Of a DNA stretch of 64,000 bases, positions 1 to 8,808 are shown piece after piece. Origin of the DNA: Pseudomonas sp. TH43. Its GTDB lineage: Bacteria > Pseudomonadota > Gammaproteobacteria > Pseudomonadales > Pseudomonadaceae. Made by a program: the position numbers and the translations under genes. Every line of letters begins with the position of its first letter. The first letter of the stretch is position 1. The stretch covers positions 2,154,501-2,218,500 of the forward strand of contig NZ_JAEKFI010000004.1 in NCBI RefSeq assembly GCF_016650635.1. Reading direction: 5' to 3'. The notes below the pieces were generated by a model that ran no database searches, was not told the origin of the DNA, and saw only the letters and a program-made list of their open reading frames with translations.

Positions 1-1
1 C

Positions 2-1273
2 TGCCTGGGTTGCGGCAACCCGTATTGCGAATGGAAGTGCCCGGTGCACAACTTCATTCCCAACTGGCTGAAACTGGTGGCCGAGGGCAACATCCTCCAG
101 GCCGCCGAGCTGTCGCACCAGACCAACACCTTGCCGGAAGTCTGCGGCCGCGTGTGCCCGCAGGATCGTCTGTGCGAGGGTGCCTGCACCCTTAACGACG
201 GCTTCGGCGCGGTGACCATCGGTTCGGTCGAGAAGTACATCACCGACACCGCGTTCGCCATGGGCTGGCGCCCGGACATGTCCAAGGTCAAGCCGACCGG
301 CAAGCGTGTCGCGATCATCGGTGCGGGCCCGGCAGGTCTGGGCTGTGCCGACGTGCTGGTACGCGGCGGCGTGACCCCGGTGGTGTTCGACAAGAACCCG
401 GAAATCGGCGGTCTGCTGACCTTCGGCATTCCCGAGTTCAAGCTTGAGAAGACCGTGCTGAGCAATCGCCGCGAAGTCTTCACTGGCATGGGCATCGAGT
501 TCCGTCTCAACACCGAAGTCGGCAAAGACGTGACCATGGAGCAACTGCTCGCCGAATACGATGCGGTGTTCATGGGCATGGGTACTTACACCTACATGAA
601 GGGCGGCTTTGCCGGTGAGGACCTGCCGGGCGTTTATGACGCACTGGACTTCCTGATTGCCAACGTCAATCGCAACCTGGGCTTTGAAAAGTCGCCGGAA
701 GATTTCGTCGACATGAAAGGCAAGAAGGTTGTGGTACTCGGCGGCGGCGACACGGCGATGGACTGCAACCGCACGTCGATCCGTCAGGGCGCCAAGTCGG
801 TGACCTGTGCCTATCGTCGTGACGAAGCGAACATGCCCGGCTCGCGCAAAGAGGTGAAGAACGCCAAGGAAGAAGGCGTGAAATTCCTCTACAACCGCCA
901 GCCAATCGCCATCGTCGGCGAAGACAAGGTTGAAGGCGTGAAGGTGGTCGAGACCCGTCTCGGCGAACCGGACGCCCGTGGCCGTCGCAGCCCTGAGCCG
1001 ATCCCGGGTTCCGAAGAGATCATTCCGGCTGACGCCGTGGTCATCGCCTTCGGTTTCCGCCCGAGCCCGGCGCCGTGGTTCGAACAGTTCGAGATCCAGA
1101 CCGACAGCCAGGGTCGCGTCGTTGCGCCTGAGCAAGGTCAGTACAAGCACCAGACCAGCAACCCGAAAATCTTTGCCGGTGGCGACATGGTGCGCGGTTC
1201 CGACCTGGTGGTGACGGCAATCTTCGAAGGCCGCAATGCCGCCGAAGGGATCCTCGACTACTTGGGCGTCTAA
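2..1273 (+). CDS. gltD: Glutamate synthase (NADPH) small subunit, 5' end missing
   Basis: This is the small subunit of glutamate synthase, which oxidises NADPH and passes electrons through FAD and Fe-S centres to the GltB subunit for glutamate formation from glutamine and 2-oxoglutarate. The frame is open from the window edge and begins with the cysteine cluster CLGCGNPYCEWKCP, a 4Fe-4S ligand motif, before the first internal ATG at 44. An FAD dinucleotide fold (VAIIGAGPAGLG) and a second NADPH fold (VVVLGGGDTAMDC) follow. 423 codons are visible; roughly 35-50 N-terminal residues are missing judged from family length. hemE follows on the same strand, as in other pseudomonads. Confidence 0.96.
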   Translation, partial: CLGCGNPYCEWKCPVHNFIPNWLKLVAEGNILQAAELSHQTNTLPEVCGRVCPQDRLCEGACTLNDGFGAVTIGSVEKYITDTAFAMGWRPDMSKVKPTGKRVAIIGAGPAGLGCADVLVRGGVTPVVFDKNPEIGGLLTFGIPEFKLEKTVLSNRREVFTGMGIEFRLNTEVGKDVTMEQLLAEYDAVFMGMGTYTYMKGGFAGEDLPGVYDALDFLIANVNRNLGFEKSPEDFVDMKGKKVVVLGGGDTAMDCNRTSIRQGAKSVTCAYRRDEANMPGSRKEVKNAKEEGVKFLYNRQPIAIVGEDKVEGVKVVETRLGEPDARGRRSPEPIPGSEEIIPADAVVIAFGFRPSPAPWFEQFEIQTDSQGRVVAPEQGQYKHQTSNPKIFAGGDMVRGSDLVVTAIFEGRNAAEGILDYLGV

Positions 1274-1291
1274 CCAGACAACGCAATACCT

Positions 1292-1382
1292 TGTAGGAGT
1301 GAGCCTGCTCGCGATAGCGGCGTATCAGTCAATGCATCTGGTGACTGATCTACTGCCATCGCGAGCAGGCTCACTCCTACAG
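1292..1382. repeat. REP/BIME-type inverted repeat (GTAGGAGTGAGCC variant)
   Basis: Two 24-bp arms that are perfect reverse complements (1292-1315 and 1359-1382) flank a 43-bp spacer. The arm core is GGAGTGAGCCTGCTCGCGAT. The same variant recurs at 43367-43454. It lies between gltD and hemE and could form a long hairpin in transcripts. Confidence 0.9.
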
Positions 1383-1513
1383 TTGTTTTTGGCTGCTGCA
1401 AAGTCAGTATTTCAGCGCGACAAATTGACCCGATAGACAAAAGGCTGACCTGCAACCGTGCCTTTTGCGTCGCGCTCTGAGAAAATGCCCGCACTTTTTT
1501 TCCGGATGCCGAC

Positions 1514-2581
1514 ATGACTGCCCTGAAGAACGACCGTTTCCTCCGCGCCCTGCTCAAGCAACCCGTAGACGTCACCCCCGTGTGGATGATGCGCCAGGCC
1601 GGCCGCTACTTGCCGGAATACCGCGCCAGCCGTGCCCACGCCGGTGATTTCATGAGCCTGTGCATGAATCCGGAATTCGCCTGCGAAGTCACCATGCAAC
1701 CGCTCGACCGCTATCCACAACTGGACGCGGCGATCCTGTTTTCCGACATCCTCACCATCCCCGACGCGATGGGCCAAGGCCTGTACTTCGAGACCGGTGA
1801 AGGCCCGCGCTTCAAAAAAGTCGTCAGCACCCTCGCTGATATCGAAGCCTTGCCGATTCCTGATCCGCACAAAGACCTTGGCTACGTGATGGACGCCGTC
1901 AGCACCATCCGCCGCGAGCTGAATGGCCGTGTGCCGCTGATCGGCTTCTCCGGCAGCCCGTGGACGCTGGCCACTTACATGGTCGAAGGCGGTTCGTCGA
2001 AAGACTTCCGCAAGACCAAAGCGATGCTCTACGACAACCCGCAAGCCATGCACCTGCTGCTGGATAAACTGGCGCAGTCGGTGACCTCGTACCTCAACGG
2101 CCAGATCATGGCCGGTGCGCAAGCGGTGCAGATTTTCGACACCTGGGGCGGCAACCTGTCGGCGGCGGCATATCAGGAGTTCTCGCTGGCCTACATGAAG
2201 AAAATCGTCAGCGGCCTGATCCGCGAAAACGACGGTCGCAAGGTGCCGGTGATCCTCTTCACCAAAAACGGCGGTCTGTGGCTGGAAAGCATCGCCGAGG
2301 CTGGCGCCGACGCGCTGGGCCTGGACTGGACCTGCGACATCGGCAACGCCCGCGCCCGCGTTGGCGACAAGGTTGCCCTGCAAGGCAACATGGACCCGAC
2401 CGTGCTCTACGCAAAACCGGAAGCGATCCGCACCGAAGTCGGACGCATTCTGGCCAGCTACGGCAAGGGCAGCGGCCACGTGTTCAACCTCGGCCACGGC
2501 ATCACCCCTGAGGTTGATCCTGAGCATGCCGGTGCGTTCCTGCGCGCGGTGCATGAACTGTCGGCGCAGTATCACGAGTGA
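1514..2581 (+). CDS. hemE: Uroporphyrinogen decarboxylase
   Basis: Cytosolic heme-pathway enzyme that removes four carboxyl groups from uroporphyrinogen III to give coproporphyrinogen III. The 355-residue length is standard. The N-terminal active-site signature (WMMRQAGRYLPEY, about residues 22-34) and the second family signature GFSGSPWTLATYMVEGG (about 140-156) are intact. The ATG at 1514 is chosen because MTALKNDRFLRALL is the expected family N-terminus. A strong intrinsic terminator follows within 15 bp, so it is probably transcribed alone or at the end of the glt transcript. Confidence 0.97.
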   Translation: MTALKNDRFLRALLKQPVDVTPVWMMRQAGRYLPEYRASRAHAGDFMSLCMNPEFACEVTMQPLDRYPQLDAAILFSDILTIPDAMGQGLYFETGEGPRFKKVVSTLADIEALPIPDPHKDLGYVMDAVSTIRRELNGRVPLIGFSGSPWTLATYMVEGGSSKDFRKTKAMLYDNPQAMHLLLDKLAQSVTSYLNGQIMAGAQAVQIFDTWGGNLSAAAYQEFSLAYMKKIVSGLIRENDGRKVPVILFTKNGGLWLESIAEAGADALGLDWTCDIGNARARVGDKVALQGNMDPTVLYAKPEAIRTEVGRILASYGKGSGHVFNLGHGITPEVDPEHAGAFLRAVHELSAQYHE

Positions 2582-2592
2582 TCGCGTTTCAA

Positions 2593-2625
2593 TAAAAAAC
2601 GCCCGGCATATGCCGGGCGTTTTTG
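2593..2625 (+). terminator. Intrinsic terminator after hemE
   Basis: GCCCGGCATATGCCGGGC is a perfect palindrome preceded by A6 and followed by G-T5, so it can terminate on both strands. It sits 20 bp past the hemE stop. Confidence 0.9.
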
Positions 2626-2656
2626 TTTCCGCGATCCAAAGTCAGACATAGATCAA

Positions 2657-2747
2657 ATGTGGGAGCGAGCCTGCTCGCGAAAGCGGTGGATCAGCAACAT
2701 TTGCATTAACTGATAAAACGCTATCGCGAGCAGGCTCGCTCCCACAT
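2657..2747. repeat. REP/BIME-type inverted repeat
   Basis: Arms 2657-2680 and 2724-2747 with core GTGGGAGCGAGCCTGCTCGC are reverse complements. The element lies between the convergent hemE and MFS genes. Confidence 0.9.
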
Positions 2748-2757
2748 GGGTTTTGTA

Positions 2758-4032
2758 TCAGGCCTTAACACCCTGCAATGGCGGCAGCTTCGCCAGTTTC
2801 AACGCCACCAGCAGCGCAATCAGCAACAGCGAACCAATAAACAGGCCGATGCCATTCCAGCCGCCGAGATGCCAGAACACCCCACCCGCCGTGCCGGCAA
2901 TGCTCGACCCCGCGTAATAACTGAACAGATACAACGACGACGCCTGCCCCTTGGCCTTGGTCGCGCGGCGGCCGATCCAGCTGCTCGCCACCGAATGCGC
3001 GCCGAAGAAGCCAAAGGTGAAGATCAGCATGCCGATGATCACCAGCGGTAGAGGTGTGAACATGGTCAGGGCGAGGCCGACGAACATCAGCGCAATCGTT
3101 GCCCACAACACCTTGCGTCGGCCCAGCTTGTCGGCCAGCGAACCGATCTTCGCTGAGCTGTAAATGCCCGACAGATACACCACTGACAGCAAACCGACGA
3201 ACACCTGATCGAGCTGATACGGCGCAGCCAGCAAGCGATAACCGATGTAGTTGAACAGGGTGACGAACGCGCCCATCAGCACGAACGCTTCAAGGAACAG
3301 CAGCGGTAGGCCGGCATCGCGAAAGTGCATGGTGAAGCCATCAAGCAGGCTGCGCGGGTGCAGCGAACGCGAGCGGAAGTTGCGTGACTCCGGAAGAATT
3401 TTCCAGAACACCGCCGCCGCAATCATCGCCAGGCCGCCGATCACCAGCATCGCCGTGTGCCAGCTGACGAAGTCGATCAGCACGCCGGTGATCAAGCGCC
3501 CGCTCATCCCGCCAATGGCGTTGCCGCCGATGTACAAACCCATCGCCAGGCCAATGTGCTGCGGGTGAATCTCTTCGCTCAGGTAGGTCATGGCCACCGC
3601 CGCCAGGCCGCTCAACGACAGACCGATCAACGCGCGCATGATCAGTACGCCTTCCCAGCTCGGCATCATGGCACTGGCCATGGTGCACAGCGCCGCTGCG
3701 AACAGTGCGGTGACCATCACCGGTTTACGCCCGACCCGATCGGAAATCGGCCCGGTGATCAGCAGGCCAATGGCGAGCATGCCGGTGGCCACCGAGAGGA
3801 TCAGGCTGCTCTGCGCGGCGTTGATCGAATACTCATGGGACAGCAGCGGCATCATCGGCTGCACGCAGTACAGCAGGGCAAAGGTCGCAAAACCGCCGCT
3901 GAACAACGCCAGCACCGTGCGCATGAACATCGGCGTGCCTTTTTCGATGTAGATCTCTTGCAGCTCGGCGACGACATCGTCCACCGCAGCAGGCGGGACT
4001 TCATGGGCCAGGGGGGCGACAGCTGTTTTCAC
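2758..4032 (-). CDS. MFS transporter, YnfM-like putative exporter
   Basis: A major facilitator superfamily inner-membrane transporter of 424 residues with about 12 predicted membrane segments. An N-terminal cytoplasmic stretch of about 35 residues precedes the first segment (TVLALFSGGFATFALLYCV). The MFS loop 2-3 motif is visible as GPISDRVGRKPVM, with a second copy in the C-terminal half (GSLADKLGRRKVL). The GTG at 4032 is preferred because GAGGT lies 6 bases upstream; an in-frame ATG at 4077 lacks such a site. It is divergent from a LysR regulator, which probably controls it. The substrate is not evident. Confidence 0.85.
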   Translation of the reverse strand: MKTAVAPLAHEVPPAAVDDVVAELQEIYIEKGTPMFMRTVLALFSGGFATFALLYCVQPMMPLLSHEYSINAAQSSLILSVATGMLAIGLLITGPISDRVGRKPVMVTALFAAALCTMASAMMPSWEGVLIMRALIGLSLSGLAAVAMTYLSEEIHPQHIGLAMGLYIGGNAIGGMSGRLITGVLIDFVSWHTAMLVIGGLAMIAAAVFWKILPESRNFRSRSLHPRSLLDGFTMHFRDAGLPLLFLEAFVLMGAFVTLFNYIGYRLLAAPYQLDQVFVGLLSVVYLSGIYSSAKIGSLADKLGRRKVLWATIALMFVGLALTMFTPLPLVIIGMLIFTFGFFGAHSVASSWIGRRATKAKGQASSLYLFSYYAGSSIAGTAGGVFWHLGGWNGIGLFIGSLLLIALLVALKLAKLPPLQGVKA

Positions 4033-4150
4033 TTCAGACCTCGGAGGACACGGCCAGGCAGGCAATGAAAAAATCATATAGCTGGCTAATGTTTCTATCC
4101 AATATATTGTTCGACCTGTTTGATAGCTTTAACGACCTAATGGGGTTTTC
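4033..4150. promoter_or_regulatory. Divergent control region of the MFS exporter and LysR regulator
   Basis: A 118-bp region, unusually AT-rich in its second half (about 4070-4140), separates the two divergent starts. LysR-type regulators typically bind such shared regions. I could not settle on one T-N11-A box or promoter. Confidence 0.5.
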
Positions 4151-5053
4151 ATGGAATTGCGTCATCTGCGCTACTTCATCGCCGTTGCCGAAGAACTGCA
4201 TTTCGGCCGGGCCGCACAGGTGCTGGGGATTTCTCAGCCGCCGTTGAGCCAGCAGATTCAGGCGCTGGAGCAAGAGGTCGGCGCGCGGTTGTTTGAACGT
4301 ACCAATCGTCGGGTCGAGCTGAGCGAGGCAGGCAGATTGTTTCTGGAGGAGGCGCGGCTGGTGCTGGCGCAGGTCGATAAAGCGGCAGATGTCGCCCGGC
4401 GTGCGCAACTCGGTGAGTTGGGGGAATTGAAGATCGGCTTCACTTCATCGGCGCCGTTCAACTCGACCATTCCTCAGGCGATCTTTTCGTTTCGGCAACG
4501 CTTCCCGGCGGTGCATCTGAATTTGCGCGAAATGAGCAGCACCATGGTGGCGGACGCGTTGGTTGATCAGTCGATCGAAGTCGGCATCATGCGCCCGCTG
4601 GGGCTACCGGATTCGTTAAGCGTGGTGGAGTTGATGCGTGAGCCGCTGGTGGCGGTGCTCAGTTCCAAACACCCGCTGGCGCAGGGCTCGGAGGAAGGGT
4701 TGTTTCTGGCGGCACTGGCCCACGAGCCGTTCGTGTTCTTCCCCCGCAGTTACGGCAGCGGCCTCTATGCGCAGTTGCTCAGCCTGGCCCGCGACGCCGG
4801 ATTCAGTCCGCATTTTGCCCAGGAGGCCGGAGAGGCGATGACCATCATCGGCCTGGTCGCGGCGGGTTTGGGCGTGTCGGTGATGCCGGCGTCGTATCAG
4901 CGGATGCGCATCGATGGCGTGGTTTACCGTCCGCTGCTTGATCCAGAAGCGGTGACAGCGGTGTGGCTGGTGCAACGCAAGGATCAGAAATCACCGATGG
5001 CCAAGGCGTTTGTCGAATTGCTCACGCGCAAAGTCGACCCATTGAAAAACTGA
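4151..5053 (+). CDS. LysR-family transcriptional regulator
   Basis: A 300-residue LysR-type regulator. The N-terminal winged helix-turn-helix (about 1-60) reads MELRHLRYFIAVAEELHFGRAAQVLGISQPPLSQQIQ in overlapping pieces, the typical form for regulators of aromatic or exporter genes. The periplasmic-binding-protein-like effector domain fills residues 90-295. It is divergent from the MFS exporter with 118 bp between starts, suggesting local control of that gene. The inducer cannot be read from sequence. Confidence 0.93.
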   Translation: MELRHLRYFIAVAEELHFGRAAQVLGISQPPLSQQIQALEQEVGARLFERTNRRVELSEAGRLFLEEARLVLAQVDKAADVARRAQLGELGELKIGFTSSAPFNSTIPQAIFSFRQRFPAVHLNLREMSSTMVADALVDQSIEVGIMRPLGLPDSLSVVELMREPLVAVLSSKHPLAQGSEEGLFLAALAHEPFVFFPRSYGSGLYAQLLSLARDAGFSPHFAQEAGEAMTIIGLVAAGLGVSVMPASYQRMRIDGVVYRPLLDPEAVTAVWLVQRKDQKSPMAKAFVELLTRKVDPLKN

Positions 5054-5067
5054 CTGCTGCGCAGTCA

Positions 5068-5131
5068 TTCGCAAGCGGGCTCGCTCCCACCCTGGAATGC
5101 GTTCCCCTGTGGGAGCGAGACTGCTCGCGAA
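5068..5131. repeat. REP pair, closely spaced
   Basis: A degenerate REP arm (5068-5090) and an inverted REP arm (5109-5131) are separated by only 18 bp. Both carry small mismatches (GCAAGCGGGC; GAGACTGC) relative to the other copies in the window. Confidence 0.8.
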
Positions 5132-5156
5132 GGCGTCCGCTCAAACACTGCAGCTT

Positions 5157-5594
5157 TCAGGGCAACCGCACCAAATCCCCCTTCAACGCCACCCGCGTAA
5201 CAAAAATCCCCGCCCGACACTCGTATGTATTCAAATCCTTGCGCACATGCTGGTCGTAGTAACTGACGATATTGACCACCGCATTCGCCCCGACACGCTT
5301 GGCGTCGGCCTGCAACCTGATCAGATTCGACTGCAATACCCACTCGCAGGAATCATGATCGCTCTTGTTGAAACCATTGGTTTTCAGGTCGCTGATCACC
5401 TCCCGGCGCAGCAACTGCTGAGTGCCCTGCGGCCCGTTGCCGGCCAGATAAAACTTCACACTGCCATCCAGCCGCCCGGCCCGCAGCGCGTCCGAGACGA
5501 CGGTTTCGAACGGCATGTACATCAGGTTGGTGGCATGGCTGGCGCTGGGCATCAGCGCGAAAAGCGTGGCGGCGATCAGGGCTTTCACTTGCAT
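5157..5594 (-). CDS. Small exported protein, RcsF/YbjQ-like fold suspected (paralogue of 5924-6367)
   Basis: A 145-residue protein with a signal peptide (MQVKALIAATLFALMPSASHA). The start at 5594 is set by AAGGAG six bases upstream. It shares with the gene at 5924 the blocks DGSVKFYLAGN, FNKSD...CEWV, GANAVxNIVS and TYECxAG. The GANAV motif and two conserved cysteines recall RcsF/YbjQ-type domains, but that is inference. Relatives in Pseudomonas are often labelled 'excinuclease ATPase subunit', which the sequence does not support: there is no ATPase motif. It lies 290 bp past the APE operon end and probably has its own transcript. Confidence 0.75.
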   Translation of the reverse strand: MQVKALIAATLFALMPSASHATNLMYMPFETVVSDALRAGRLDGSVKFYLAGNGPQGTQQLLRREVISDLKTNGFNKSDHDSCEWVLQSNLIRLQADAKRVGANAVVNIVSYYDQHVRKDLNTYECRAGIFVTRVALKGDLVRLP

Positions 5595-5689
5595 GGTCAT
5601 CTCCTTGACGGTGAAAGAGAAGCGCGTATACAGGCGATGTGCTGAGGCCTGCATCAGCGAGTGTAGACGCCGTCCAGACGCTACACCTT

Positions 5690-5816
5690 TGTGGCGAGGG
5701 GATTTATCCCCGTTGGGTCGCGAAGCTGCCCCAGATCCAGTGTTCGCGGTTCGTCAGCTAATCCGCCTCGCCAGATTCCGCCGCGCAGCCGAGCGTGAGC
5801 AAGCTCCCTCGCCACA
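5690..5816. repeat. Inverted repeat of the TGTGGCGAGGG family
   Basis: Arms TGTGGCGAGGG (5690-5700) and CCCTCGCCACA (5806-5816) are reverse complements. This is a third short-repeat family in the window and fills most of the gap between the two paralogous small genes. Confidence 0.6.
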
Positions 5817-5885
5817 GGTTCAGCACAATTCAATCAGTGTTTGACGCAGACAGGGTGTCGGCCATGACCAGCCAACCTGTTTGTG

Positions 5886-5909
5886 AAAGGGCGCCGAATG
5901 GCGCCCTTT
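5886..5909 (-). terminator. Hairpin at the end of the APE operon
   Basis: AAAGGGCGCC-GAAT-GGCGCCCTTT is a 10-bp perfect stem located 15 bp past the last gene of the APE operon on the minus strand. It has no real T-run, so termination may be partial or protein-assisted. Confidence 0.55.
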
Positions 5910-5923
5910 GTCGTTTCCGGCGG

Positions 5924-6367
5924 TTACTGAACCTTCGCCAGATCACCCTTAAGCGCAACACCGGCCATGATCGCGCCGGCGTGGCATTCGTAGGTTTGCG
6001 AGTCCTTGCGCTCGTTGCTCTTGTAGAAGCTGACGATGTTGGTCACCGCGTTGGCGCCGGCGCTTTTCGCGGCCTGGTGCAGGCTGATGATGGCCGATTG
6101 CGCGACCCATTCGCAGGCCTCTGCGTCGGACTTGTTGAAGGCGTTGGTCTTCTTGTTGGTCACGGCACCAGGGCTGACGACACTGACTTTGCCCGCCGGG
6201 GTGTTGCCGGCCAGGTAGAACTTCACGCTGCCATCGATTTTGCCGGAGCGCGTGGCTTCGGCGACGGCTTTGTCGAACGGCAGGTAAACCGCCGTGTCAC
6301 GGGCCTGGCTGACAGCCGGCAGGGCGCAGAGCAGCAAGGTAGCGACAGCGAGTTTCTTGAAGTGCAT
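5924..6367 (-). CDS. Small exported protein, last gene of the APE operon
   Basis: A 147-residue protein with a signal peptide cleaved near residue 23 (ALPAVSQA). AAGGAG precedes the ATG at 6367. It starts 20 bp after the apeR stop, so it is likely co-transcribed with the pigment cluster. It is a paralogue of the 145-residue protein at 5157-5594, sharing two cysteines (CEWV, YECHAG) and the GANAV motif. A periplasmic or outer-membrane role in pigment deposition is inferred only from position. I do not recognise a characterised function. Confidence 0.8.
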   Translation of the reverse strand: MHFKKLAVATLLLCALPAVSQARDTAVYLPFDKAVAEATRSGKIDGSVKFYLAGNTPAGKVSVVSPGAVTNKKTNAFNKSDAEACEWVAQSAIISLHQAAKSAGANAVTNIVSFYKSNERKDSQTYECHAGAIMAGVALKGDLAKVQ

Positions 6368-6387
6368 GGAGGTCTCCTTGACCCGGA

Positions 6388-7623
6388 TTAATTCGGTTGC
6401 GGCCAACGGCGGAAAATCAACGAAGTGTTGACGCCACCAAAAGCAAAATTGTTGTTCATCACGTAATCGTGGTGCATCTGGCGGAACTCGCCGCGCAGGT
6501 AATCGAGTTTGCCGCAGTGCGGATCGACCTCATCAAGGTTGAACGTATGCACGTACTGATCGCGGTTGAGCATTTCAATGCTGAACCACGACTCCAGCGC
6601 CCCGCAGGCCCCAAGGGTGTGACCGAGAAAGCTTTTCTGCGAGCTGATCGGCATGTGTTCGCCGAACAAACTGCTGGTCGCCAGTGTTTCGGCAATGTCG
6701 CCCTGTTCTGTAGCGGTGCCGTGGCCGTTGACGTAGCCGATGGCGTCCGGCGTCAGCCCGGCGTCTTCCAGCGCCAGTTCCATTGCGCGGCGCATGGTGA
6801 CTTGCTCGGGGCGGGTGGTGTGCTGCCCGTCGGCGTTGCTGCCGAAACCGACAAGCTCAGCGTGGATGTGCGCGCCGCGGGCGAGGGCGTGCTCCAGCTC
6901 CTCGAGCACCAGCATGCCGCCGCCTTCACCGATCACCAGGCCGTCGCGGCCTTTGTCGTAGGGGCGCGGGCTGGTCTGTGGGGCATCATTTTTCAGGCTG
7001 GTGGCGTACAGCGCGTCGAAGACCATGGCTTCGGTCGGGCACAGTTCTTCGGCGCCACCGGCGAGCATCAACGGCAGGCGACCGAACTTGATCGCCTCGT
7101 AGGCGTAACCGATGCCCTGACTGCCACTGGTGCAGGCGCTGGACGTCGGGATCAGACGCCCGGTGAGGCCGAAGAAGATGCTGATATTGGCGGCAGTGGT
7201 GTGCGGCATCATCCGCACGTACGAGTTGGCGTTGAGGCCCTCGGCCACCGAGTTGAGCAGCATGTTGCCGAACGCTTTGATCTCGTCGGTGCTGCCGGTG
7301 GACGAACCACAGGCCACGCCCATGCGCCCGTCCTTGATCGACGGGTCGCCCAACAGGCCGGCGTCGGCGAGGGCTTTTTCCGCCGCACCGACCGCCAGCC
7401 GCGAGACCCGGCCCATGCTGCGCAGCTGCTTGCGCGTCCAGTGCGACGGCACGACAAAATCATCGATCGGTCCGGCCAGACGCGTGTTGAGTTCGCTGAA
7501 GCGATCCCACTCATCCATCCGGCGGATGCCGCTGCGGTTGGCCGCAAAGTTGCCGGCGATGGTCTCCCAGTCGCTGCCCAGCGAAGTGATACCGGCCATG
7601 CCGGTGACGACGACGCGCTTCAT
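6388..7623 (-). CDS. apeR: Beta-ketoacyl-ACP synthase, aryl polyene type (ApeR-like)
   Basis: A 411-residue condensing enzyme of the FabF/KAS II type that extends ACP-bound chains by malonyl units. The catalytic triad is intact: Cys164 in SSACTSGSQG, His in NGHGTATEQGD, and His in KSFLGHTLGACG. In the E. coli aryl polyene system ApeR is a stand-alone homodimeric ketosynthase, and its position at the operon end matches. The ATG at 7623 overlaps the apeQ stop (TGATG) and has GGAGG nine bases upstream; the GTG at 7629 is too close to that site. Confidence 0.9.
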   Translation of the reverse strand: MKRVVVTGMAGITSLGSDWETIAGNFAANRSGIRRMDEWDRFSELNTRLAGPIDDFVVPSHWTRKQLRSMGRVSRLAVGAAEKALADAGLLGDPSIKDGRMGVACGSSTGSTDEIKAFGNMLLNSVAEGLNANSYVRMMPHTTAANISIFFGLTGRLIPTSSACTSGSQGIGYAYEAIKFGRLPLMLAGGAEELCPTEAMVFDALYATSLKNDAPQTSPRPYDKGRDGLVIGEGGGMLVLEELEHALARGAHIHAELVGFGSNADGQHTTRPEQVTMRRAMELALEDAGLTPDAIGYVNGHGTATEQGDIAETLATSSLFGEHMPISSQKSFLGHTLGACGALESWFSIEMLNRDQYVHTFNLDEVDPHCGKLDYLRGEFRQMHHDYVMNNNFAFGGVNTSLIFRRWPQPN

Positions 7624-8351
7624 CAGCACAAGCCTCCGTTGACCGCCAGAACCTGGCGGGTGATGTACGAGGCTTCCGCCGACATCAGGAAATTCACCGC
7701 ACCAGCGACCTCTTCAGGGGTGCCCATGCGTTGTGCGGGGATCATTTTCATCAGTTCTTCCACCGGCACGTTTTCGTCGAGCATCGCTGTGTCAATCAGA
7801 CCCGGTGCGACGCAGTTCACGGTGATTTTGCGCTTGCCCAGCTCAATCGCCAACGCTTTCGCCGCGCCGATCACGCCGGCTTTCGAGGCGCTGTAATTGA
7901 CCTGGCCACGGTTGCCGATCAGCCCCGAGACGGACGTGATGCAGACAATCCGCCCCGCGGCGCGGCGACGAATCATCGGCATCATCACCGGATGCAGGAC
8001 GTTGTAGAAACCATCGAGGTTGGTGCGCAGCACCACGTCCCAATCGTCCTCGCTCAACGCGGGGAATGCGCCGTCGCGGGTCAGCCCGGCGTTGAGTACC
8101 ACGCCGTAATAGGCGCCGTGGGTTTCGACGTCGGCTTCGAGAATGCTTTTACAGGTTTCGCGGTCGGCGACATCGAATTGCAGGATGCGCGCGTTGCGCC
8201 CCAGTGCTTCGATTTCAGCCTGCACCGCTTGTGCTTCAGTCATGCCGCTGCGGCAATGCAGGACGATATCGTGCCCGGCCTGCGCCAGGCGCAAGGCTAT
8301 GGCGCGGCCGATGCCACGGCTGGAGCCGGTGACCAGTACGGATTCAGTCAT
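7623..8351 (-). CDS. apeQ: 3-oxoacyl-ACP reductase, FabG-like (ApeQ-like)
   Basis: A 242-residue short-chain dehydrogenase that reduces the beta-keto group after each condensation with NADPH. The cofactor motif TGSSRGIG (8-15), NAG (87-89 region) and catalytic Ser140, Tyr153, Lys157 (VNYSASK) are in the standard spacing. The ATG at 8351 lies inside the end of apeP, an 8-bp overlap, so translation is probably coupled. In APE systems ApeQ works with the dehydratase to leave one double bond per cycle. Confidence 0.92.
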   Translation of the reverse strand: MTESVLVTGSSRGIGRAIALRLAQAGHDIVLHCRSGMTEAQAVQAEIEALGRNARILQFDVADRETCKSILEADVETHGAYYGVVLNAGLTRDGAFPALSEDDWDVVLRTNLDGFYNVLHPVMMPMIRRRAAGRIVCITSVSGLIGNRGQVNYSASKAGVIGAAKALAIELGKRKITVNCVAPGLIDTAMLDENVPVEELMKMIPAQRMGTPEEVAGAVNFLMSAEASYITRQVLAVNGGLC

Positions 8352-8808
8352 CGTTCGACTCCCTTTTTTGCACAAGATAATCAGCCGCCTGAGGCGGCCG
8401 GAACACATTCAACCGGGCAGTCGCTTCGATGCCGGGGGCGTTGATATGGCATTCGAAAACGCCCATGCCGTTGTCGTCTTCCAGTGAACGGATACCGTGA
8501 ACAGTCAATTCGCTGCCCGCCGGAAACGCTTCGACGTTGCACTCGAATTTGCGCGTGCCGAGCAGGAAACCCAGCTCCACCGGATTGCCTTTTTTCCGCG
8601 CATGGCAGCCAGCGAATGCAGCCACGCTTTGCGCCATCAGTTCGATACCGACCCAGGCGGGCAGGCTGCCGTCGGGCAGGCTGAAGAGGCCGTCGGGCTT
8701 GACGGTAAGCCGGGTGAAAATTTGTTCGTCGTCGAAACTGACAATCTTGTCGATCAGGATCATGTCGCCGGCGTGAGGCAGCAGTTCGGCGAGCGGCCAG
8801 TCGGTCAT
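8344..8808 (-). CDS. apeP: Hotdog-fold 3-hydroxyacyl-ACP dehydratase (ApeP-like)
   Basis: A 154-residue hotdog-fold protein. The N-terminus LAELLPHAGDMILIDKIVSFD is the FabA/FabZ-like start, and WVGIELMAQSVAAFAG is the hotdog helix. In the E. coli APE system ApeP pairs with ApeI as a heterodimeric dehydratase; the ApeI partner here is fused to the ligase at 20246-21925. The ATG at 8808 has GGAGA upstream and overlaps the apeO stop by 4 bp. Confidence 0.88.
   Translation of the reverse strand: MTDWPLAELLPHAGDMILIDKIVSFDDEQIFTRLTVKPDGLFSLPDGSLPAWVGIELMAQSVAAFAGCHARKKGNPVELGFLLGTRKFECNVEAFPAGSELTVHGIRSLEDDNGMGVFECHINAPGIEATARLNVFRPPQAADYLVQKRESNDD

Noticed and set aside
5157..6367. Excinuclease (UvrA) identity for the two small exported proteins
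   Set aside because: They have signal peptides and about 125 mature residues with no Walker motifs or zinc fingers; the label is a propagated misannotation.
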